Origin: an uncultured Selenomonadales bacterium
GTDB lineage: Bacteria > Bacillota > Negativicutes > Selenomonadales > Selenomonadaceae
Length of the DNA: 60,406 bases
NCBI GenBank assembly: GCA_946407095.1
Contig: CAMJMR010000012.1
Span: 1 to 60,406 of the forward strand
Reading direction: 5' to 3'
Numbering within the stretch: the first letter of the stretch is position 1; each line of letters begins with the position of its first letter. Made by a program: the position numbers and the translations under genes. A model generated the notes under the pieces. The model had not been told where the DNA came from. It was given only the letters and a program-made list of their open reading frames with translations, and searched no databases. Positions 42,396 through 50,416 of the stretch are shown here, piece after piece.

Positions 42396-42445
42396 TCGCG
42401 CTATGAAAAGTTCTATCGTTTGATTTTACAGGAGGGATATTCGGA

Positions 42446-43825
42446 ATGGATTTATCGCAACTATTGAACGACGTAAACGATTTCGTCTGGGGGCCGATAA
42501 TGCTGGCGTTCCTTGTCGGCACGGGCGTCTTCCTTACCATTCGGCTGAAGTTTTTGCCGTGGATTAATCTTTGGTACGCCATAAAAATGATTTTGCTTCA
42601 CAAGGCGGACAACAAAGGCGACCTTTCGCCGTTCCAATCGCTGATGACGGCATTGAGCGCGACAGTCGGCACGGGCAATATTGTCGGCGTAGCGACGGCC
42701 ATGGTGCTCGGCGGTCCCGGTGCAATCGTCTGGATGTGGATAAGCGCGGCGTTCGGGCTCTCGACTAAGTATGCTGAATCGGTTCTCGCCGTCAAGTATC
42801 GCGAAACGAATTCCGTCGGCGAAATGGCGGGCGGACCCATGTACGCCATGAAAAACGGCATCGGCGGCACCTTCGGCAAGGTTATGGCGGCGTTGTTCGC
42901 GTTCTTCGCGGTGTGCGCCTCGTTCGGCATAGGCAACATGACGCAGGCCAATTCCATAAGCTCCGCGTTCAACTCCTTGGGTATGCCGACCGAAGTCACG
43001 GGCATTATCCTCGTCGTCTGCTCCATGGCGGTTTTGATTCGCGGCGTCCGTTCAATCGGCAAAGTCTCAAGCTTTATCGTGCCGAGTATGGCATTCTTTT
43101 ACATTCTGTTCACCGTGATTATCGTTATCGTCAATTTTGAAAACGTCCCCGGCGGCTTGGCGATTATGTTCCAAATGGCGTTCTCTACCGAGGCGGTAGC
43201 GGGCGGCGTCGGCGGCTCTATCGTGGCAAGCATGTTGACGGCAATGCGTTGGGGCGTGGCTCGCGGCGTCTTTTCCAATGAGGCGGGCTTGGGCTCGGCG
43301 CCAATAGCGGCGGCTGCGGCTCGCACCGACCACGCCTCGCGTCAAGGTTACGTCAACATGACGGGCACTTTCTTCGACACGATGATTATCTGCTTCTTGA
43401 CGGGCTTGGTTGTCGCAAGTTCGGGCGTCCTCGGCTCGCTTGACCCTGAAACCGGCAAACTCGTTTCGGGCGCGCCGCTCACGATTTTGGCGTTCAGCAC
43501 GGTCTACGGCGAAGGCGCGAAGTATATCGTTTCGATTGCCCTGGCAATGTTCGCCTACTCGACGATTCTTGGCTGGGAATATTACGGCGAAAAGTCTTTG
43601 GAATATCTGATTAAGGCGCGTCCCGTCATTATCGGCTATCGCGTTGTCTTCAGCCTGATAACCTTCATAGGCGCGACGCAGACGCTTGACGTCGTCTGGA
43701 ATTTTTCCGACACCATGAACGGCTTGATGGCGATTCCGAATTTGATTTGCCTCGTCGTCTTGAACAAGGACATTGCCCAAGAGTGTTTTGACTATCAGAG
43801 AAACTTTATCGCGAAAGGCAGATAA
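42446..43825 (+). CDS. Alanine/glycine:cation symporter (AGCS family)
   Basis: A 459-residue polytopic symporter with about 10-11 TM helices that takes up alanine or glycine with Na+ or H+. Family motifs include FQSLMTALSATVGTGNIVGVATA (the Na+-site region), GPGAIVWMWISAAFGLSTKYAE, GGPMYAMKNGI, and ARGVFSNEAGLGSAPIAAAAART. Ribosome site GGAGGG precedes the ATG. It is transcribed alone from a consensus promoter and ends before a strong terminator supplied by repeat C3. Confidence 0.94.
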   Translation: MDLSQLLNDVNDFVWGPIMLAFLVGTGVFLTIRLKFLPWINLWYAIKMILLHKADNKGDLSPFQSLMTALSATVGTGNIVGVATAMVLGGPGAIVWMWISAAFGLSTKYAESVLAVKYRETNSVGEMAGGPMYAMKNGIGGTFGKVMAALFAFFAVCASFGIGNMTQANSISSAFNSLGMPTEVTGIILVVCSMAVLIRGVRSIGKVSSFIVPSMAFFYILFTVIIVIVNFENVPGGLAIMFQMAFSTEAVAGGVGGSIVASMLTAMRWGVARGVFSNEAGLGSAPIAAAAARTDHASRQGYVNMTGTFFDTMIICFLTGLVVASSGVLGSLDPETGKLVSGAPLTILAFSTVYGEGAKYIVSIALAMFAYSTILGWEYYGEKSLEYLIKARPVIIGYRVVFSLITFIGATQTLDVVWNFSDTMNGLMAIPNLICLVVLNKDIAQECFDYQRNFIAKGR

Positions 43826-43892
43826 CCCGCTTGACGTGGCAGCGGCAGGTATGTCCTTCGATTCGATTAATCGTAATTTTTATGTTTAGGAT

Positions 43893-44079
43893 CTACTTTC
43901 TTTTGCTTGCCCAAAAGAAAGTAGCAAAGAAAAAGGCACCGCTACGCACGGGGCGTGAGCGAGTGACCGGGAGTAACCGTAACTGCACAGGAATCGAAAC
44001 CGAAGCCGCTCGACGCCGCACGCAACATCACGTTGCTAACGCGGCGCGAGGCGCGCGTCCATGCGCGCCTCTTTTTTTT
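43893..44079 (+). repeat. Mosaic repeat C3 after the symporter gene
   Basis: The head is a perfect 13-bp hairpin CTACTTTCTTTTG / CAAAAGAAAGTAG (43893-43905, 43912-43924). An internal GCAACATCACGTTGC palindrome follows. The tail is GAGGCGCGC-GTCCAT-GCGCGCCTC plus T8. With the two terminators it fills the 322-bp gap 43826-44147. Confidence 0.8.
44048..44079 (+). terminator. Terminator formed by the tail hairpin of repeat C3
   Basis: 9-bp perfect stem (44048-44056 / 44063-44071), loop GTCCAT, then eight T; it would end the symporter transcript. Confidence 0.9.
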
Positions 44080-44080
44080 G

Positions 44081-44111
44081 CAAAAAAAAATCCCTCCGTA
44101 GCGGGAGGGAT
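44081..44111 (-). terminator. Terminator after mtlD
   Basis: Minus strand: ATCCCTCC / GGAGGGAT stem with a 6-nt loop, then a run of nine U. Confidence 0.9.
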
Positions 44112-44147
44112 GAAATTCCGGGTTGTGATAAGTTAAAGTGTCAGATA

Positions 44148-45281
44148 TCAGAGGTTAGCTTTGATAAGCGCGAACAGCTTGGAATAGGACGTCACGCCCG
44201 TGAAGTGAGTTATCGCGGTGTCAATGCCGTTCGCTTTGATGAAGTCTTGCACTTCGACGGCTTCCTTGTCCTCGGCGTAGTCGAATTTCAACGCGGCGGC
44301 GATAACCTTCGCCAAAGCAACGGGCGTCTTGCCGCGCTCAATCAGTTGCATCGCGGGCGAAACAAGACGGTCGCCGGCAGAAAGTTTGCGCTTGGGGCCG
44401 CGCGCCACGCGAGTGACTTCGTCGCTGATTTCGGGATTCTTGAAACGCGTTTCCGTCGTCATGACGTACTTTTGATGAACGAACGGGTCAAAGCCGTACT
44501 TATCAATCAAAAGCGAGGAAGTTTCAGCCCAAACCGCGCGAGCCGCCGCAACGATATCTTCGTCGCGCATGGCGGAGCTGATGTCGGGTAAGCCTTTTTG
44601 GTAGGCAAGGTAGGCTATCGACGCGTGCCCCGTGTTGACGGTGAAGAGTTTGCGCTCAATGTAGGCGCCGAGGTTGTCGACGAGCGTCATGCCTTTAATC
44701 GCGGGCAAATCGCCGACCACGCCCTTTGAATCGACGTCCCATTCGGCGTAGGGCTCAACCTTGACCAAAAGTTTTTCGTAGTTCTTCTGGAGCGGAACAA
44801 TCCTGTCGACCGCCGCGTCGGGGAAGCCGATAAGCTTTTGGACGGCAGGCTTAACGTCGTCGGCAAGATTTTCGTAGACGAAATTTTTCAGCACGGTGGA
44901 GCCGCCTACCATGTTTTCGCAAGCAATGATGTTGAGCGGCGTCTTGTTGACGGCAACGCGCTTGGTCAAGCCCTTGGCGATATTCGGAGCAATGAACTTG
45001 AGGATGTTCGGGCCGATAGCCGTCGTGACGATATCCGCCTCAACAATGGCGTCGAGCAGGGCGTCAAGGTTTTCGTTGCTGTTGATTGCGCTGACGTTTT
45101 CGACGAGCGTCTTTTCCGCCTCGCCGAAGATTTGAACGTTGTATTTGCCGAGCGTGTTGATGTCGTCGACGAGCGGAGCCGCCACGTCCACGAACGTCAC
45201 GTGATAGCCCGCTTGGCTCAAGAGCAGCCCGATGAAGCCGCGCCCGATATTGCCCGCGCCGAAGTGTACAGCCTTTTTCAT
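44148..45281 (-). CDS. mtlD: Mannitol-1-phosphate 5-dehydrogenase
   Basis: A 377-residue NAD-dependent dehydrogenase that oxidises mannitol-1-phosphate to fructose-6-phosphate. The Rossmann motif HFGAGNIGRGFIG opens the protein; the C-terminal domain carries the conserved FTVNTGHASIAYLAYQKG catalytic helix region. The start ATG 45281 follows AGGAGG. It is third in the mannitol cluster, after mtlA and a cupin gene, with repeat A5 in the 220-bp gap. Confidence 0.95.
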   Translation of the reverse strand: MKKAVHFGAGNIGRGFIGLLLSQAGYHVTFVDVAAPLVDDINTLGKYNVQIFGEAEKTLVENVSAINSNENLDALLDAIVEADIVTTAIGPNILKFIAPNIAKGLTKRVAVNKTPLNIIACENMVGGSTVLKNFVYENLADDVKPAVQKLIGFPDAAVDRIVPLQKNYEKLLVKVEPYAEWDVDSKGVVGDLPAIKGMTLVDNLGAYIERKLFTVNTGHASIAYLAYQKGLPDISSAMRDEDIVAAARAVWAETSSLLIDKYGFDPFVHQKYVMTTETRFKNPEISDEVTRVARGPKRKLSAGDRLVSPAMQLIERGKTPVALAKVIAAALKFDYAEDKEAVEVQDFIKANGIDTAITHFTGVTSYSKLFALIKANL

Positions 45282-45299
45282 ATCGTTACCTCCTGTTGT

Positions 45300-45334
45300 T
45301 AGGGAATTAGGGCATTAGGGAAATAGGGAATTAG
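45300..45334 (-). repeat. Heptamer-like tract upstream of mtlD
   Basis: TAGGGAATTAGGGCATTAGG and GAAATAGGGAATTAG form a degenerate GGGNNTTA repeat of the same general kind as the GGGACTA tracts; an inverted TTTCCCT follows at 45343. Confidence 0.5.
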
Positions 45335-45368
45335 AATTTGCTATTTCCCTGCTTCCCTACTTGAGACT

Positions 45369-45549
45369 CTTGAAAAATTTTTTGTCGGCAGGTTCAAGCC
45401 AGCCGCTTTAAAAGCGGCGGAACAGCAAGCGCGCCGTGCCGTCCGACACTTTGAACGTTATCGCCGCGCCAGAACGAAATGCTTGCGCATTTCTAGCCTC
45501 GTTACTTCCCAAGCTTCTTGAAAAATTTTTTGTCGACAGTTTCAAGCCA
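45369..45549 (+). repeat. Hairpin-headed element A5 with >=33-bp flanking duplication
   Basis: The element starts at 45402 with GCCGCTTTAAAAGCGGC, then GGAACAG, GCAAGCGCGCCGTGCC, GTTATCGCCGCGCC, the GAAATGC-TTGC-GCATTTC hairpin and CTAGCCTCG (to about 45500). The repeats 45369-45401 and 45517-45549 match at 31 of 33 positions and carry the cupin 3' end. With small gaps the similarity extends to about 49 bp. The live cupin gene stops at a TAA at the element junction; the relict copy encodes an older tail FKSLK. Confidence 0.85.
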
Positions 45550-46023
45550 TTCCGTCGAGACTTCGGAGCTTGCCTGCATAATCGACAGGTGTTGCATCAT
45601 TTTGCCCGGAGCCGCGCCGTGCCAATGCTTGACGCCTTCAGGAACTGTGAACACCACGCCGGGCTTGAGTTCGACGGGGTCTTGCCCCCAGATTTGCACG
45701 TAGCCCGCGCCCGATTCCGTCACGAGGATTTGGCAAGTGCCGTGGTGGATGTGCCAGAACGTGTGCGCGCCGTCAATGAACGTGACATTCGCGACGTTGA
45801 TTGAGTCCTTCGTCGAAAGCGGCGCAAGATAAGTTTGCCCCGTGAAATATTTTTCGTAAGCGACATTCGGTTCGCCGACAGGGAAGATAACGCCGTCGAC
45901 TTCGGTCAGCTTCTGAATGACTTCAGCCTCCGAGGGGTAGTCCTTAGCCGCTTGAGCCTGCGCGCCGAACGCCAAGAAAGCCGCCGCCGTCAAGCCCGCC
46001 AAAAATTTTTTACCGAAAAACAT
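45502..46023 (-). CDS. Secreted single-domain cupin protein
   Basis: 173 residues. A signal peptide (FLAGLTAAAFLAFGAQAQA) precedes a cupin barrel: metal-binding motif 1 WHIHHGTCQILVTESGAG and motif 2 PGVVFTVPEGVKHWHGA supply the usual His ligands and Glu. It is probably periplasmic and metal-bound. Relatives include carboxymuconolactone-linked and sugar-binding cupins; the substrate is unknown. Its place between mtlA and mtlD is not standard for mannitol operons. The stop is provided at the edge of element A5. GAGGTGA precedes the ATG. Confidence 0.85.
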   Translation of the reverse strand: MFFGKKFLAGLTAAAFLAFGAQAQAAKDYPSEAEVIQKLTEVDGVIFPVGEPNVAYEKYFTGQTYLAPLSTKDSINVANVTFIDGAHTFWHIHHGTCQILVTESGAGYVQIWGQDPVELKPGVVFTVPEGVKHWHGAAPGKMMQHLSIMQASSEVSTEWLETVDKKFFKKLGK

Positions 46024-46065
46024 TACGTCATCACCTCGACGAATTCATTCTGCAACGCGCCGCGA

Positions 46066-47958
46066 TTATCCTTTCGTGAACATGTCGAAGAGAACTTGCG
46101 GGTCGTTGGTCGTGTAGGCCTTTTGCAAATCTTCTTCGGAATATTCCATTGTAATGGTCGCCAAGTTCGCGATAATCGCCAAATGGTCGTCGCCCTTGCC
46201 CGCGATGCCGACAATCAGGTGCGCGGTGTTTTCGTCCGAGAATTTGACGCCTTGCGGGTATTGCATGACGACGAGACCCGTTTTGATGACGTGTTTCTTC
46301 ACAGCGTTTTCGCCGTGCGGAATGGCGATGCCTTGACCGATGTAGGTCGAGATGTCGCGTTCGCGAGCCAACATGCCTTCGATGTATTCCTTTTCGACGT
46401 AGCCGCTCTTGAAAAGCAATTCGCCCGCCGCTTTGATAGCTTCTTCCTTGGTGACGCTCTTCAAGCCGACTTTGACGTTTTCTTTGAGCAAGACGCCTTC
46501 CTTGAGCGCGGTGCCGCCCGATTCTTCCTCTGCGCCGCCGTCCGACGCGGGAGCCTCTACGCCGCCGCCCTTCAAGCGTTCGCTGATTATGTCGTAGACG
46601 TTGTTGTTGGTGAAGTCTTTAACCCAAATATGTTCGGCTTGCGGGGAGTCCGCCCGTGCGCGTTCGGCGAGCTTTTCGTGACTGACGACAATCTGCGCGT
46701 CCTTGGGTATGCTGCCGATAGCAAAGTTTTTGACCGTGATGTTCTTGTAGCCGTCCTTTTGGAGTTTCTTGCGCAAAGCCGCCGCGCCGAGTGCACTTGA
46801 GCCCATGCCCGCGTCGCAAGCGTAAGCGATGAACTTGATATCTGCGCCCGCAACTTGCTTTTCGCCTTCGACCGACTGACCTTTGGAGGCAGCCTTCATA
46901 GCTTTCATGTTCGCCTGCGCGGCTTCGAGGGCGTCTTCCTTTTCGGCGTCCGCCGCTGCCGTCGCCTTAATAAACACCGAGCTGACCGCAAAGCTGACTG
47001 CGCCCGCCGCCGCTACCGCCGCAACGTTGGCGAAGTACGCGCCGGGAGCCGTCATAGCCATAATCGCGATAAACGAGCCAGGAGCCGCAGGAGCTACCAA
47101 GCCGCCGTTGAGGAGCGTCAAAGTGAAAACGCCCGTGACGCCGCCCGCCATTACCGCCAAAATCAGCGTGGGTTTCATGAGGACGTAGGGGAAATAAATT
47201 TCGTGAATGCCGCCGAAGAAGTGAATGATAACCGCGCCGGGTGCCGAGCCCCTTGCATTGCCGACGCCGAACAGCGAATAGGCAAGCAGAACGCCCAAGC
47301 CGGGGCCGGGATTCGATTCAATCATGAAGAAAACCGACTTGCCGACCTCCTGAGCCTGTTGCATACCCAGCGGAGTGAAGACGCCGTGGTTAATCGCGTT
47401 GTTGAGGAACAAAATCTTTGCAGGCTCAACCAACAGCGATACGAGCGGCAACAAGCCCGCGCTGACGATTGCGCCAACCGCCGAGGCAAGTCCGTCCGTG
47501 ATGCTTGAAACTATCGGGCCGACGAAGCTGTAAGCCGCGCAGGCAAGCACGCCGCCGAGGATACCCGCCGAAAAGTTGTTGACCAACATTTCAAAGCCGC
47601 CGGGGATTGAATCTTGCGCAGCCTCGTCGAATTTCTTAATCACGACGCCGCCTATTGGCCCCATAATCATTGCGCCCATGAACATTGGGATATCGGTGCC
47701 GACGATGATGCCCGCCGTAGCAATCGCGCCGACGACGCCGCCGCGGTGACCGTAGACGACTTCGCCGCCCGTAAAGCCGATAAGCGTCGGGAGCAACCAT
47801 TTCGCCATAGGTCCGACGAGTTCCGCAAGCCCTTCGTTGGGAATCCAGCCTGCAGGGATAAAGAGTGCTGTGATGAAGCCCCAGGCAATGAACGCGCCGA
47901 TATTGGGCATGACCATTGCGCTGAGGAACCGACCGAACTTTTGCATGGCCTCTTGCAT
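46066..47958 (-). CDS. mtlA: Mannitol-specific PTS enzyme IICBA
   Basis: A 630-residue fused PTS permease, length close to E. coli MtlA. The start ATG 47958 is set by GGAGG 8 bp upstream; a longer ORF to 48069 crosses the promoter. EIIC occupies about 1-345 (starting QKFGRFLSAMVMPNIGAFIAWG). EIIB follows with phospho-Cys in IAYACDAGMGSSALGA. EIIA is C-terminal with phospho-His in GQGIAIPHGENAVKKH. It imports and phosphorylates mannitol to mannitol-1-phosphate for MtlD. No mtlR regulator is adjacent. Confidence 0.95.
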   Translation of the reverse strand: MQEAMQKFGRFLSAMVMPNIGAFIAWGFITALFIPAGWIPNEGLAELVGPMAKWLLPTLIGFTGGEVVYGHRGGVVGAIATAGIIVGTDIPMFMGAMIMGPIGGVVIKKFDEAAQDSIPGGFEMLVNNFSAGILGGVLACAAYSFVGPIVSSITDGLASAVGAIVSAGLLPLVSLLVEPAKILFLNNAINHGVFTPLGMQQAQEVGKSVFFMIESNPGPGLGVLLAYSLFGVGNARGSAPGAVIIHFFGGIHEIYFPYVLMKPTLILAVMAGGVTGVFTLTLLNGGLVAPAAPGSFIAIMAMTAPGAYFANVAAVAAAGAVSFAVSSVFIKATAAADAEKEDALEAAQANMKAMKAASKGQSVEGEKQVAGADIKFIAYACDAGMGSSALGAAALRKKLQKDGYKNITVKNFAIGSIPKDAQIVVSHEKLAERARADSPQAEHIWVKDFTNNNVYDIISERLKGGGVEAPASDGGAEEESGGTALKEGVLLKENVKVGLKSVTKEEAIKAAGELLFKSGYVEKEYIEGMLARERDISTYIGQGIAIPHGENAVKKHVIKTGLVVMQYPQGVKFSDENTAHLIVGIAGKGDDHLAIIANLATITMEYSEEDLQKAYTTNDPQVLFDMFTKG

Positions 47959-48000
47959 TTGGAACACCTCCAAAAAAACTTTTGTTAATCCTACGTTGTC

Positions 48001-48029
48001 ATTATAGGAGGCGGTGTTCGATTGGGCAA
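48001..48029 (-). promoter_or_regulatory. Promoter of the mannitol cluster
   Basis: Minus strand: TTGCCC, a 17-bp spacer, TATAAT (48001-48006), 42 bp before the mtlA ATG. Confidence 0.75.
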
Positions 48030-48101
48030 GCAAAACACATTGCGCGGCGTCCCTAAGGGTTACAGACAAAATTTTTACAAGCGGTCGCTTTAAAAGCGGG
48101 C

Positions 48102-48130
48102 TTGTCCCCTGCCGCGTTCTCTGCTATCAT
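48102..48130 (+). promoter_or_regulatory. Promoter of gltX
   Basis: TTGTCC, a 17-bp spacer, TATCAT (48125-48130). Just upstream (48085-48099) is a lone A-type head remnant, TCGCTTTAAAAGCGG. Confidence 0.6.
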
Positions 48131-48173
48131 GACGAAAAATTTTTTGCTTGATAAAATTTTGGGAGCTGATAAC

Positions 48174-49613
48174 TTGAACAGAATCCGTACACGTTTCGCG
48201 CCGAGCCCGACGGGCTACATGCACATAGGCAACTTGAGGACTGCCCTTTACGCTTACCTGTTTGCCAAGTCGCAGGGCGGCGATTTTATTTTGAGGATTG
48301 AGGACACCGACCGCGCCCGCTACGTCGCCGACGCCGTCGAGTTCATTGAGCGCACACTTGCCGCCGCGAAAATCATTCCCGACGAGGGACCGCACCAAGG
48401 CGGAAAGTTCGCGCCCTACGTTCAAAGCGAGCGCATGGACATCTACAAACGTTGCGCCGAGGAACTTGTCGCGAGCGGTCACGCTTACCGTTGTTTCTGC
48501 GCGGGCGAAGAGGCTCCGACGGACGGAAACAAATTCGGCGGCTACAATCGCCACTGCAGAGACTTGTCGCCCGCCGAAGTCGAAAAAAATCTTGCCGAGG
48601 GGAAACCCTACGTCATTCGTCAGAAAATGCCGCTTGAGGGCGAAACGACTTTCTACGACGTGTTGCACGGCAACATCACTATCGCCAACAGCGAGCTTGA
48701 AGACCAGGTGCTTTTGAAGAGCGACGGAATGCCCACGTACAATTTTGCGAACGTCGTCGACGATCACCTTATGGAAGTCAGCCACATCATTCGCGGCACG
48801 GAATTTATCACGTCGACGCCCAAGCACGTCCTGCTTTACGACTTTTTCGGTTGGGAGCTGCCGACTTTCATACACCTTGCGCCGGTCATGGGCAAGGCGG
48901 CGGACGGCACCGTTTCCAAGCTGAGCAAGCGGCACGGCGCAACCGGTTTCCACGATTTGATTGCGGCGGGCTACTTGCCCGAAGCCATTACCAATTACGT
49001 TGCGCTTTTGGGTTGGAGCCCGAAAAACTCTTGCCAAGAAATTTTCACCATGGACGAGCTGATTGCCGCCTTCAGCCTCGACGGCTTGAGCAAATCGCCC
49101 GCCGTGTTCGATTACGCCAAGCTTGATTGGATGAACGGCGAATACTTCAAGGCAATGACCGACGAAGACTTTGCCGACGCCGCGCAGGATTATCTTGCCG
49201 ACTTCGACGCGCCGCGCAGAATTTTCCTGGCAAGCCTTCTCAAGACTCGTGTCGCCAAGCTGTCCGACATTCCGCAGATGACGGCCTTCCTGAAAGTTTT
49301 GCCGCCGTTCGACGCCGAACTGTTCACGAACAAGCGCAACAAGCTCACGCCGCAAAAATCGGCAGAGATCCTCGCGCCCGCGATAAAAATCCTCGAACAG
49401 GCAGACGATTGGTCACTCGACGCGCTCAACGCCAAAATCGCCGCCTTCGTCGAAGAATCGGGCTTGAAAGTCGGCACGGTCATGTGGCCGCTAAGAATCG
49501 CGCTTTCAATGCAGAAAGTCACTCCGGGCGGCGTCACCGAAATTTTATATCTGCTCGGCAAGGAAACTTCGCTGATTCGCCTCAACGACGCGCTCAATGC
49601 CCTGCGCCATTAA
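48174..49613 (+). CDS. gltX: Glutamyl-tRNA synthetase
   Basis: A 479-residue class I aminoacyl-tRNA synthetase. The start is TTG 48174 (GGGAG 8 bp upstream). The HIGH motif is FAPSPTGYMHIGNLRTALY, the KMSKS loop is SKLSKRHGA, and RIEDTDRARYV is present. The C-terminal half is the anticodon-binding domain. KLSKR suits bacterial GluRS, which may be discriminating or not; the sequence does not settle that. Confidence 0.96.
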   Translation: MNRIRTRFAPSPTGYMHIGNLRTALYAYLFAKSQGGDFILRIEDTDRARYVADAVEFIERTLAAAKIIPDEGPHQGGKFAPYVQSERMDIYKRCAEELVASGHAYRCFCAGEEAPTDGNKFGGYNRHCRDLSPAEVEKNLAEGKPYVIRQKMPLEGETTFYDVLHGNITIANSELEDQVLLKSDGMPTYNFANVVDDHLMEVSHIIRGTEFITSTPKHVLLYDFFGWELPTFIHLAPVMGKAADGTVSKLSKRHGATGFHDLIAAGYLPEAITNYVALLGWSPKNSCQEIFTMDELIAAFSLDGLSKSPAVFDYAKLDWMNGEYFKAMTDEDFADAAQDYLADFDAPRRIFLASLLKTRVAKLSDIPQMTAFLKVLPPFDAELFTNKRNKLTPQKSAEILAPAIKILEQADDWSLDALNAKIAAFVEESGLKVGTVMWPLRIALSMQKVTPGGVTEILYLLGKETSLIRLNDALNALRH

Positions 49614-49737
49614 ACTTTGATTAAATGATAAAAATTCTAAGGAAGCTCTAAAGTAACGCCTGTATAACTGCGCTCATAGAAATTGAGGCGACTTCAAAGA
49701 AGGTTGCCCGAAAAAAATTTTTAGGAGCGATTCACTC

Positions 49738-50280
49738 ATGAACGAACAAATCACGAACACGGAAACCGAACAGCAGGCTGCCAACGGCACGCAACAGCCC
49801 CCGACACTCGACGGCACGCAACAGCCCCCGACACTCGACGGCACGCAACAGCCCCCGATGCTCGACGGCACGCAACAGCCCCCGATGCTCGACGCTTCGC
49901 AAATGCCGACGCTCAACGCTTCGCAAATGCCGATGATGCCGCCTCCTCCGATGTTAGGAATGCAACAAGGCTTCGTTGGCGGAATGGGCTTCGGCGGAAT
50001 GCAACAACCTCCGATGGCTCCGCCGTCCGATATGTGGGGCAATGCCGAGTTCGCGGGCAACGATATGCTCGACAGCAACAACTTCACGCCCGGCTTCGGC
50101 GGTCAAAGCGACCTTTCGGGTATCGTCGACGGCGGCACGGAAATTTCCGTCAACATCGGCGAGCAGAACAACTTTGCCAACTTCGCTCAGGGCGGCATGA
50201 TGCCTCCGCCCATGTTCGGCGGGCAAGGCGGGCAATTCAATCAAGCTCCTCAGCAAGCCGCGCAAACCCAAGCCGAATAA
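49738..50280 (+). CDS. Low-complexity repeat protein of unknown function
   Basis: A 180-residue protein rich in Gln, Pro, Met, Gly and Asn, with no signal peptide or TM helix. Four exact-length nonapeptides GTQQPP(T/M)LD (residues 17-52) are followed by DASQMPTLNASQMP and Met/Gly-rich segments (GGMGFGGMQQPPMAPP). It has no Cys and only one Trp, and is probably disordered. The 27-bp DNA repeats behind it can expand or shrink. I do not recognise a family. It has a good ribosome site (TAGGAGCG) and its own terminator, so it appears to be a real gene. Confidence 0.7.
   Translation: MNEQITNTETEQQAANGTQQPPTLDGTQQPPTLDGTQQPPMLDGTQQPPMLDASQMPTLNASQMPMMPPPPMLGMQQGFVGGMGFGGMQQPPMAPPSDMWGNAEFAGNDMLDSNNFTPGFGGQSDLSGIVDGGTEISVNIGEQNNFANFAQGGMMPPPMFGGQGGQFNQAPQQAAQTQAE
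49786..49893 (+). repeat. 4 x 27-bp in-frame tandem repeat
   Basis: Units at 49786, 49813, 49840 and 49867, starting GGCACGCAACAGCCCCCG; units 1-2 encode T and units 3-4 encode M at one position. Confidence 0.95.
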
Positions 50281-50310
50281 AATTATCCTCTTACTCCAAA
50301 ATCTTCAAGG

Positions 50311-50341
50311 GTCGTCCGAAAAACGGGCGGCTCTTTTTTTT
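50311..50341 (+). terminator. Terminator after the repeat protein gene
   Basis: GTCGTCCG / CGGGCGGC stem (50311-50318, 50324-50331), then a run of nine T after C. Confidence 0.8.
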
Positions 50342-50351
50342 GCGACGAGCG

Positions 50352-50380
50352 TTGCGCGAATCTGCGCGGCGTTGTAAAAT
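50352..50380 (+). promoter_or_regulatory. Promoter of the iron alcohol dehydrogenase gene
   Basis: TTGCGC, a 17-bp spacer, TAAAAT (50375-50380). Confidence 0.55.
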
Positions 50381-50416
50381 TTCGGCATAAAGTTTTTTGC
50401 AATGGAGGATTTACAA

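Noticed and set aside
42121-42445. Riboswitch upstream of the alanine/Na+ symporter gene
   Set aside because: The stretch is repeat A7 located upstream of the consensus promoter; the 50-bp leader is too short for a glycine-type riboswitch.
47959-48069. N-terminal extension of MtlA
   Set aside because: It would cross the TTGCCC-N17-TATAAT promoter, and the family N-terminus begins at the internal Met.
49786-49893. Possible CRISPR array
   Set aside because: The four 27-bp units are directly adjacent without spacers and encode an in-frame nonapeptide repeat.
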